Of a stretch of DNA of 11,073 nt, positions 4,236 through 9,867 are shown one piece after another (within the stretch, counting starts at the first letter, position 1; each line of letters opens with the position of its first letter). Position numbers and translations under genes: made by a program. The notes below the pieces were generated by a model. That model was given only the letters and a program-made list of their open reading frames with translations. It was not told where the DNA came from and made no database searches. The DNA is from Anaerolineae bacterium (lineage in GTDB: Bacteria; Chloroflexota; Anaerolineae; UBA4142). The DNA lies in assembly GCA_027457205.1 (NCBI GenBank), contig DAIDTM010000357.1, positions 1 to 11,073 on the forward strand, read 5' to 3'.

Positions 4236-6212
4236 TCAGATAATCTTGAATCCGATTTCTCTTAGATATTCAAAGGTCGGGTTGTAGAACTCTGGCCTGC
4301 GCGTCACATCTTCTGAGTCTCCTGGGGGCACGACAATTACCATTCCTTGTCTGGCACGTGTTAAAAGAACACGATAAGCATTCTTGAGATAATTCTGCCG
4401 TTCAGTTTTCTTGATATGATTCCAATGATCTCCAATAAAAGACCAGTGTTGCCATCCCTTTCGGGAATATCGGAAATCTGCATCCCATGTTACACATGCC
4501 CAATCAAGTTCAAGCCCTTGTACAGCGAATTCGGTGGCAACGTCCTCAAGATAAAATGACGAACGTACATCCTCTTTTCCATCAAGAAACCAATGGATTG
4601 GGTCCATCGGCGATTTAACGTCGATTGCATGTGGTTTTAGTCGTTGCGCCTGTGAAGAAACCACAATCCCGTATCGCTCAGATCCTCGTGCTTGTTCTTT
4701 TAGCCAGCGTTTTGCATTGGAAAGATCACGTGTAATCACGATGGGATATTTGTTTGTCACTTGTGCAAGTGTGTTTCGTGCTTCAGCGGCGTCCAGATCT
4801 AGCAGTTGTTTAACCAATAGCGAGACATGCTCTGTCCGAAACGAACGCATTGAGACAGCAAGGTGCAGTTCGTCCTTGGTTATAACATTCAGACGCGATT
4901 TGATGTTTTCTAATATTCTACCTGCCCCATACTCACTGTCGGTCAGTCGAGATGAGATATAAATGTGCCAATTTGAGAAGGAACGACTCAAAGCATCGAT
5001 CCATTCGCTGATTCCCGCCTCTCCTGTATTGATTTCTTGTCCACCACCAACCAAGCAAACAACGACTGCCCAATCCGAATGACGATCAAGACAAGAAATC
5101 AGGAACTCGGGCTCTGATTGACTGAAACTGGGCTTGTTTTTCCTCCGCTTCATAAAGTCTGCCGTCTTTTGCAGATCCCACGCGCGCTGCGCTTCGTCAA
5201 ATAACGCTACGTGTTCGATGGGTGGTTTACTGAAATCAATGAGACACTCATCTCGAAAATTGTGGACATTCTGAATGAACATCTTGACATCGCTCATTGC
5301 CTCGCCTTTTTTAATCCTGTGCCCCAGTTCCTTTTCGTGCCGAACCTTGTCACGCGCTAAAGCTTCACGCAAGATTGCAACGAGCGGACCATTGCCCGAA
5401 AGAAAAACGCTATAAAGGTCATTGTCTTTGTCGATGTGTTTGGTTGCAATATTGAGTCCAACTAATGTTTTGCCAGCTCCTGGCACACCAGTTACGAAAC
5501 AAATGGCTTTTTGTGATTTGATTTTTGAAGAACGGATAATTTCTGAGATGGCGTCGGAGGTTTGACTCAGATTGATGGCACTGGCGTCACTGCGTGAGAT
5601 TTCGTCGACCGTGTGACCTTTGTACAATGCCATCGCCGCTTCGATGATTGTCGGAGTAGGACAATATCTGCCAAGCTCCCATTGCATTGGGTTAATGTCA
5701 ATGCCATCTGCAAACTGCAAAACGTCTGCAATCACCGAGCCAAGCAATCCTGTATTGCACTTGATGGGAATAAGTAATTTGTCGTTTTGAGGCGTTGTTG
5801 CGACAACCGTTGCGGTATGTTTTGCTTTCGTAGCTATGAGTATTGGGGCTATTAGATGCTCGTGGCTTGGCTCGTGAAAGTTCTTTAAATCCAAAGCATA
5901 ATCTAGAACCTGATCTACGGCACTTGAGGAAAACTCTTTTTCACCCACTTTGAATTCGAGAACGAATATCGCTGGCCCAATCAAAATCACGACGTCAACG
6001 CGTTTTCCCATTCGCGGAATCGAATATTCAAAATACACCACTCCTTGAAAAGGTGATAGGACTTGATGCAAAATAGCAATCTCTTCCAGCCACGCATCGC
6101 GCTGAGTTTGTTCTATTGGAAAATCACTGCTTCTTACCAGTTTGCCAAGTATCTCATCTGGAGCAGCTTTCAGAAAAATAGCGATTGAGTCGGAATAATA
6201 TTCTCTTCGCAT
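4236..6212 (-). CDS. DUF2075 protein: PD-(D/E)XK-like N-terminus plus Schlafen/superfamily 1-like ATPase
   Basis: A 658-aa protein starting at ATG 6212 (MRREYYSDSIAIFLKAAP, the usual start of this family); a TTG at 6239 would add nine residues. Residues about 60-90 carry MGKRVDVVILIGPAIFVLEF and then KVG, with D73 and E86-x-K88 in PD-(D/E)XK nuclease order. The DUF2075 ATPase follows: Walker A GVPGAGKT (242-249), Walker B with DEAQ (339-342), VGGGQEINTGEAG (388-400), QGLELDW (565-571), and a motif VI-like YRVLLTRARQGM (613-624). The C-terminus NPTFEYLREIGF looks native. Family members occur in defence and mobile regions; the biochemical role is not firmly known, but coupling nucleic acid unwinding or translocation to cleavage is plausible. 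The vsr stop is 32 bases upstream of ATG 6212, on the same strand, so the two are probably one transcript. The gene is AT-rich compared with rph or hbd, suggesting transfer. Confidence 0.88.
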   Translation of the reverse strand: MRREYYSDSIAIFLKAAPDEILGKLVRSSDFPIEQTQRDAWLEEIAILHQVLSPFQGVVYFEYSIPRMGKRVDVVILIGPAIFVLEFKVGEKEFSSSAVDQVLDYALDLKNFHEPSHEHLIAPILIATKAKHTATVVATTPQNDKLLIPIKCNTGLLGSVIADVLQFADGIDINPMQWELGRYCPTPTIIEAAMALYKGHTVDEISRSDASAINLSQTSDAISEIIRSSKIKSQKAICFVTGVPGAGKTLVGLNIATKHIDKDNDLYSVFLSGNGPLVAILREALARDKVRHEKELGHRIKKGEAMSDVKMFIQNVHNFRDECLIDFSKPPIEHVALFDEAQRAWDLQKTADFMKRRKNKPSFSQSEPEFLISCLDRHSDWAVVVCLVGGGQEINTGEAGISEWIDALSRSFSNWHIYISSRLTDSEYGAGRILENIKSRLNVITKDELHLAVSMRSFRTEHVSLLVKQLLDLDAAEARNTLAQVTNKYPIVITRDLSNAKRWLKEQARGSERYGIVVSSQAQRLKPHAIDVKSPMDPIHWFLDGKEDVRSSFYLEDVATEFAVQGLELDWACVTWDADFRYSRKGWQHWSFIGDHWNHIKKTERQNYLKNAYRVLLTRARQGMVIVVPPGDSEDVTRRPEFYNPTFEYLREIGFKII

Positions 6213-6244
6213 GTCAAGATTCTCTAGCGTTACTTCCAAGTTTT

Positions 6245-6595
6245 TTACATTCCAAGTTGTAAGGCTTTATATTTGTCTCGACGCTTATTATCAACGAACT
6301 TCCGCCTCCACAAACTTCTATGAGACTTTGGAAAACCAGGGTGACAATAAGGACATCGATGCCAGAAACATCCATTCACAAATATCGCGATTTTTCTGCC
6401 CGGGAATGCAATGTCTGGTCGACCAGGAGCCTTCTTCCAATTCAGCCGGTATCCTCTAATGCCTGTTTGCCGCAATGCTCGCCTCAAAGATAACTCCGGT
6501 TTAGTATTCTTTCCCTTGTTGGCACTCATAACTCGCGAAGTGCTTTCTTTCAGAGGCAAGGGAGCTCGTCCGTCTCTTAGGTAAGTGCTTTTCAT
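6245..6595 (-). CDS. vsr: Very short patch repair (Vsr-type) endonuclease, short C-terminus
   Basis: A 116-aa protein from ATG 6595; a longer frame to 6667 exists but adds unrelated residues. The Vsr pattern is clear: SRVMSANKGKNTKPELSLRR (20-39), PGRPDIAFP with the conserved aspartate D61, FVNGCFWHRCPYC (72-84) with zinc-binding cysteines and the catalytic-region histidine, and FVDNKRRDKYKALQ. Vsr nicks DNA 5' of T:G mismatches that arise from deamination of 5-methylcytosine. The usual end, LGWxVLxVWExEL, is lost: the frame stops right at LGM, about 20 residues early, by substitution or a small indel. A vsr gene normally accompanies a cytosine-C5 methyltransferase, but none is in the window. 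It is the first minus-strand gene of the defence-like run, followed closely by DUF2075. Family certain; activity doubtful. Confidence 0.85.
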   Translation of the reverse strand: MKSTYLRDGRAPLPLKESTSRVMSANKGKNTKPELSLRRALRQTGIRGYRLNWKKAPGRPDIAFPGRKIAIFVNGCFWHRCPYCHPGFPKSHRSLWRRKFVDNKRRDKYKALQLGM

Positions 6596-6711
6596 TGCTT
6601 TGATACCTAACTTCCAAGTCAGCGATTGAATTCTTATTTCTCCGATCTGCTGTACACAATGAAACATTCTGCGCTAACGCCGAATAGCCAGCCGCCACAC
6701 TCTCGTCTGAC

Positions 6712-6742
6712 TGACTGTGGCGCGTACTGCGCGCCACAGTCA
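6712..6742. repeat. Perfect 13-bp hairpin
   Basis: TGACTGTGGCGCG (6712-6724) and its exact reverse complement (6730-6742) enclose a 5-nt loop, TACTG. There is no T-run on either side, so it is a poor intrinsic terminator. It lies between the hbd stop and vsr, at the right border of the AT-rich island, and is continuous with ACTG-type low-complexity sequence. It could be an mRNA 3' stabiliser for hbd, a boundary structure of the island, or simply a product of the repeat. Confidence 0.7.
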
Positions 6743-6790
6743 TGGCTACTGTCTCACTGCCCTACTGTCCCACTGTTTCGCGTTCCACTG
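6743..6790. repeat. ACTGTCCCACTG-type low-complexity stretch
   Basis: Degenerate tandem copies of a CTACTGTCCCACTGTTTC-like unit fill the space from the hairpin to the hbd stop codon. The remaining sequence up to the vsr start (6596-6711) shows no gene, only a possible leader for vsr. Confidence 0.55.
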
Positions 6791-7645
6791 CTACTTGCTG
6801 TAATCGTAAAATCCCTTGCCGCTCTTGCGTCCCATGTAGCCCGCGGTCACCATGCGGCGCAGCAGCGCGGGCGCGGCAAAGCGCGGGTCTTTCAATTCCT
6901 TGTACATCTCGTCGGCGATGAAGAGCGTCGTGTCCAAGCCGACGAAATCGAGCAGCGTCAGCGGTCCCATCGGATGATTCAAGCCGAGACGGATGCCAGT
7001 GTCGATGTCCTCTTTCGTCGCAAAGCCGTTCTCGAACATCCGCACCGCGTCCAGCAGGTACGGCACGAGCAGCGCGTTGACGATAAACCCGGGCGCGTCC
7101 TTGGACACGATGACGGTCTTGCCCAGCCCTTCGCCGAACTTGCGCGCGGCTTGGTACGTCTCCTCGCTCGTCAGGAACGTGCGCACCATTTCGAGCAGCG
7201 GCATCACCTGCACCGGATTGAAGAAATGCAAGCCGAGCACCTTGTCCTGCCGCCGCGTCATGCTCGCCATCTCGATCACCGCGAGCGACGACGTGTTTGA
7301 CGCGAGGATCACGTCCGGGCGCGTCACCTGGTCGAGTTCTTTGAAGATCGATTTTTTCAGCTCGAGATTCTCGATCGCGGCTTCGATCGCCAGATCGACG
7401 CCGGCGAGGTCTGCCATGTTCGTCGTGCCCTTGATGCGCGCCCACGTCGCATCGCGGTCCGCCGCGGACAGTTTGCCGCGCTCGACCGCGCGCGCCATCG
7501 AGCCGCTGACGCGGTCCAGTCCTTTCTTCAGAAAATCGTCGTTGACCTCGCGGACGACGACCTGATAGCCGTTCTTCGCGATCAACTCGACGATGCCGCT
7601 GCCCATCAGTCCGCAGCCGACGACGCCAACTGTTTTGATCTCCAT
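6791..7645 (-). CDS. 3-hydroxyacyl-CoA dehydrogenase (3-hydroxybutyryl-CoA dehydrogenase type)
   Basis: A 284-aa single-function dehydrogenase, the normal length of Hbd/PaaH-type enzymes. It oxidises L-3-hydroxyacyl-CoA with NAD+ (or works in reverse) in beta-oxidation or butyrate/polyhydroxybutyrate-type metabolism, in the cytoplasm. Visible features are the Rossmann GVVGCGLMGSGI (GxGxxG at 10-15), IEAAIENLELK (87-97), ASNTSSLAV with S119, the catalytic histidine H140 in GLHFFNPV, E152, the DAPGFIVN signature (183-190) and GLNHPMGPLTLLDFVGLD in the C-terminal domain, ending GKGFYDYSK. The start ATG 7645 has a strong GGAGGAG just upstream. It follows the UPF0173 hydrolase gene on the same strand after a 92-base gap filled by repeats. 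I cannot tell hbd from fadB2/paaH without context, so no symbol is given. Confidence 0.95.
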   Translation of the reverse strand: MEIKTVGVVGCGLMGSGIVELIAKNGYQVVVREVNDDFLKKGLDRVSGSMARAVERGKLSAADRDATWARIKGTTNMADLAGVDLAIEAAIENLELKKSIFKELDQVTRPDVILASNTSSLAVIEMASMTRRQDKVLGLHFFNPVQVMPLLEMVRTFLTSEETYQAARKFGEGLGKTVIVSKDAPGFIVNALLVPYLLDAVRMFENGFATKEDIDTGIRLGLNHPMGPLTLLDFVGLDTTLFIADEMYKELKDPRFAAPALLRRMVTAGYMGRKSGKGFYDYSK

Positions 7646-7660
7646 TGATCTCCTCCTCGA

Positions 7661-7735
7661 ATTTGGTGGTTTGGTAGTTAGGTGGTTGGGTAGTTAGTTC
7701 GAACCACCCAACTACCCAACCACCCAACCATCCGT
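7661..7735. repeat. Inverted low-complexity repeat of ACCTAACCACCCAACTACC type
   Basis: GGTGGTTGGGTAGTT (7681-7695) pairs exactly with AACTACCCAACCACC (7710-7724) over a 14-nt loop; further copies extend on both sides. It fills the gap between the UPF0173 stop (7738) and the hbd Shine-Dalgarno sequence. The same repeat type appears inside topA at 10795-10833. No T-run is present, so it is not a standard terminator. Confidence 0.8.
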
Positions 7736-7737
7736 TC

Positions 7738-8424
7738 TTATTTCAGTTCGTACGATTCGCCCGGTTGCAGCACCACGACCTTCGTCGTCGGCACTGCTTT
7801 TTTGACGCTTGCGGCGAATGCCTTCGCGTCCTGCTTGAGCAGGTCGAAGGTGTTATAGTGCATCGGGATCATGACCTTGGGCTTGATGAGCTTGATCGCG
7901 CGCAGCGCGTCCTCGGGTCCCATCGTATAGTTGTCGCCAATCGGCAGCATCGCGAGATCGATGCCTTCCTCGCCGATCAATTTCATATCGTAAAACAAGC
8001 CGGTGTCTGCCGCGTCGTAGATTTTCTTCTTGCCGAGCGTGAGCAAAAAGCCGGATGGGTTACCGGCGTACCGACCGTCCGGGAACGACGAGCCGTGATG
8101 CGCGATCGTCAGCTTGACGCGCCCAAAGGGAAAAACCTTGCTGCCCCCGATGTGCAGATCGTGCACCTTGCATCCATGTCCTTCGCAATACCCTGCAATC
8201 TCAAAATTGCTGATGACCTCTGCGCCGGTGCGCTTGGCGATATCGACGGTATCGCCAAGGTGATCGCCGTGCCCGTGCGAGACGAGGATGAAATCGGCGT
8301 TGACCTGATCGGCTTTCACCGGCGCGACCGGGTTGCCGCTGAGAAACGGATCGATGAGGAGCGTGCCATTCGGCGTTTCGATGCTCCAGCACGCGTGCCC
8401 GTACCACGTGAGTTTGATAGCCAC
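7738..8424 (-). CDS. UPF0173 metal-dependent hydrolase (metallo-beta-lactamase fold)
   Basis: A 228-aa protein of normal UPF0173 (YtkL/UlaG-like) length. The metal site shows HGHGDH (50-55), HHGSS (109-113), AADTGLF with D140 and MHYNT with H189; WYGHACW near the N-terminus and LLIDPFLSG (22-30) are also typical. The family usually has GDTG where this protein has ADTG. The physiological substrate is not known; no signal peptide is seen. The start is GTG 8424, chosen because AGGAGG (8431-8436) is six bases upstream and MAIKLTWYGHA is the usual N-terminus. It leads the two-gene minus unit with the dehydrogenase and has an extended -10 promoter upstream, divergent from the HAD gene. Confidence 0.93.
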   Translation of the reverse strand: MAIKLTWYGHACWSIETPNGTLLIDPFLSGNPVAPVKADQVNADFILVSHGHGDHLGDTVDIAKRTGAEVISNFEIAGYCEGHGCKVHDLHIGGSKVFPFGRVKLTIAHHGSSFPDGRYAGNPSGFLLTLGKKKIYDAADTGLFYDMKLIGEEGIDLAMLPIGDNYTMGPEDALRAIKLIKPKVMIPMHYNTFDLLKQDAKAFAASVKKAVPTTKVVVLQPGESYELK

Positions 8425-8453
8425 CGTCAGCCTCCTGAAGAAGAATTGAACAA

Positions 8454-8483
8454 ATTATATCACAAACAATCTCGGATTGCGAA
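8454..8483 (-). promoter_or_regulatory. Predicted promoter for the UPF0173 hydrolase
   Basis: On the minus strand TATAAT (8454-8459) is preceded by TGA, giving an extended -10 (TGnTATAAT). A weak -35 candidate, TTCGCA, lies 18 bases upstream (8478-8483). The start codon is 29 bases further on at 8424. It overlaps the divergent + promoter, so the two may compete or be jointly controlled. Confidence 0.5.
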
Positions 8484-8506
8484 CCGGCTTTGTTGTGTGT
8501 TATAAT
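8477..8506 (+). promoter_or_regulatory. Predicted sigma70-type promoter for the HAD gene
   Basis: TTGCGA (8477-8482), an 18-bp spacer and a perfect TATAAT (8501-8506) preceded by TGT (extended -10). The first + gene starts at 8653, so the leader would be about 140 nt and would contain the low-complexity repeat at 8570-8634. Confidence 0.6.
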
Positions 8507-8569
8507 CGCGGCAACTCGAATCCCGGAGTTACCCATTCGGCTGCGCACCAGCAGGCGAATGAAAATTTC

Positions 8570-8634
8570 ACCGCAGAGAACGCAGAGGACGCCGAGTTTC
8601 GGTTTTTTCTGTGTAATCTGCGCAATCTGTGGTT
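8570..8634. repeat. ACCGCAGAGAACGCAGAG-type low-complexity repeat
   Basis: It contains ACCGCAGAGAACGCAGAGG followed by the rough complement type TCTGTGTAATCTGCGCAATC and TGTGGTT. It lies in the untranslated leader of the HAD gene. A related CGCAAAGGACGC repeat follows the same gene at 9327-9389, so the gene is bracketed by the family. 8507-8569 shows nothing recognisable. Confidence 0.7.
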
Positions 8635-8652
8635 ATTTCCAAGAAAGCAACG

Positions 8653-9327
8653 ATGATTGGCGCATTCTTCGACGTAGACGGAACGCTCTACACCGCGCAC
8701 ATGTGGCGCGGGTTGATGCAGTACGCGGCGGCACACGGGCGCAAGAATCAAGTGCGGCTGTACTATGCCGCGCTGATGCCGCTGTTCTGGCTGCGCAAGG
8801 TGAATCTCATCAGCGAAGAAGGTTTTCGCAAGCCGTGGGTCTCCAATATGGGCGTGATCCTGCGCGGGTGGAGCGCGGCAGAAGGTGACGCGGCGTTCCG
8901 CTGGATCGCGGAAGATTTTATCCGCCCAACCGCGCGCACGGACATCTTGTCGATCCTGCATGATCACGTCGCGCAGGGACACGTCGTCGTTCTCGTCTCG
9001 GCGATGCTGACGCCGGTGCTGCAAAAACTCGGCGCGTCGCTCGGCGTGACCGGCGTGGTCGGTACGGACGTTGCCAGCACGGACGGACGATTGAGCGGCA
9101 AGATCAGTCCGCGCGTGTGCACCGGCATCGAAAAAGACCGGCTGACGCGCGAATTTCTGCGGGCGCGCGGCATCGCCGTTGACTTGAGCGCGAGTTACGC
9201 CTACGCCGATTCGATCAGCGACTTGCCGCTGTTCGAGATGGTGGGGCATCCGATCGCGGTGTATCCCGACGTGCAGCTTGCCGCGCACGCGCGCGAAAAG
9301 AATTGGGAGATACTACCGAAAGATTAA
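8653..9327 (+). CDS. HAD-IB family phosphatase (SerB-like)
   Basis: A 224-aa haloacid dehalogenase superfamily hydrolase. Motif I is FFDVDGTLY with nucleophile D7 and acid D9, motif II is VVLVSA with S116, motif III is probably K161 in IEKDRL, and motif IV is YADSISDLP with D186 and D190. The helical cap (about residues 15-95) and the DGRLSGKI region are as in HAD-IB phosphatases of the SerB type. Substrates are probably small phosphomonoesters; which one cannot be read. The start ATG 8653 puts motif I close to the N-terminus as usual; a GTG at 8629 would add eight residues from the repeat leader. No good Shine-Dalgarno sequence is visible. The stop TAA at 9325-9327 merges into the following repeat. 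Confidence 0.9.
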   Translation: MIGAFFDVDGTLYTAHMWRGLMQYAAAHGRKNQVRLYYAALMPLFWLRKVNLISEEGFRKPWVSNMGVILRGWSAAEGDAAFRWIAEDFIRPTARTDILSILHDHVAQGHVVVLVSAMLTPVLQKLGASLGVTGVVGTDVASTDGRLSGKISPRVCTGIEKDRLTREFLRARGIAVDLSASYAYADSISDLPLFEMVGHPIAVYPDVQLAAHAREKNWEILPKD

Positions 9328-9389
9328 CCGCAAAGGACGCAAAGAACGCGGAGAAAAAACCTTTGCGACCTTTGCGCGCTTTGCGGTTC
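9327..9389. repeat. CGCAAAGGACGCAAAGAACGC-type inverted repeat
   Basis: AACCGCAAAGGACGCAAAG (9327-9345) and CTTTGCGCGCTTTGCGGTT (9371-9389) face each other, with another CTTTGCGAC unit between, so an imperfect long hairpin can form. It fills the gap between the HAD stop and the MOSC ribosome binding site. There is no T-run after it in either direction. Confidence 0.75.
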
Positions 9390-9406
9390 AATAGAGGGAG
9401 TCTCGA

Positions 9407-9844
9407 ATGAATAATAGCCGCGGTACAGTAACGAATCTGCAAATCTGCACCGCGCACCACGCGCCGATGCAAGTCAAAGAATGCTTGCGCGCCATGACGG
9501 ACTTGGGACTGGAAGGCGACGTGCACGCGCGGCAGGGCAGCACGCGGCAGGTGCTGTTCATGGACGAGGAAACGCTCGCTGCGTTCGGCTTGAGCGCGGG
9601 ACGCGTACGCGAAAACATCACGACGCGCGGCATCGACCTAAAAATGCTTGCGGTGGGCACGCGCGTCCGCGTCGGCAGTGCGCTGTTCGAGATTACCAAG
9701 TCGTGTACGCCGTGCGATTTCATGGACGACATTCGCCCCGGCTTGCGCGAGCAGATGGAAGGGCAGCGCGGAATGCTCGCGCGCGTGGTCGAGGGCGGCG
9801 AACTGCGCGTCGGCGATGCGATTGATGTGGCGGCGACTCGCTGA
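9407..9844 (+). CDS. MOSC-domain protein
   Basis: A 145-aa stand-alone MOSC domain (molybdenum cofactor sulfurase C-terminal type). Features are GLEGDVHAR with H40, RQVLFMD, VRENITTRGIDL (67-78), LAVGTRVRVGSALFEIT and the conserved cysteine region KSCTPCDF (C100 and C103), then QRGMLARVVEGGELRVGD. Such proteins are thought to bind or carry sulfur or a molybdenum cofactor ligand; the precise function of stand-alone members is not established. ATG 9407 has GAGGGA (9394-9399) well placed. It stands between the HAD gene and topA on the same strand, 23 bases before topA. Confidence 0.93.
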   Translation: MNNSRGTVTNLQICTAHHAPMQVKECLRAMTDLGLEGDVHARQGSTRQVLFMDEETLAAFGLSAGRVRENITTRGIDLKMLAVGTRVRVGSALFEITKSCTPCDFMDDIRPGLREQMEGQRGMLARVVEGGELRVGDAIDVAATR

Positions 9845-9867
9845 GCCGACCGACTTGTGTGTCTATT

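Noticed and set aside
6596..6667. 24-residue N-terminal extension of Vsr
   Set aside because: The residues do not resemble Vsr; ATG 6595 gives the usual distance to the KNTKPE block.
6762..7727. 321-codon minus frame overlapping hbd
   Set aside because: An out-of-frame shadow of the dehydrogenase, arginine-rich with no domain; the frame 6791-7645 carries all the motifs.
8500..9288. 262-codon minus frame opposite the HAD gene
   Set aside because: No family pattern, and it runs through the promoter and repeat region; the HAD motifs are on the + strand.
9327..9389. CGCAAAGG inverted repeat as a Rho-independent terminator
   Set aside because: The hairpin is imperfect and not followed by a T-run on either strand.
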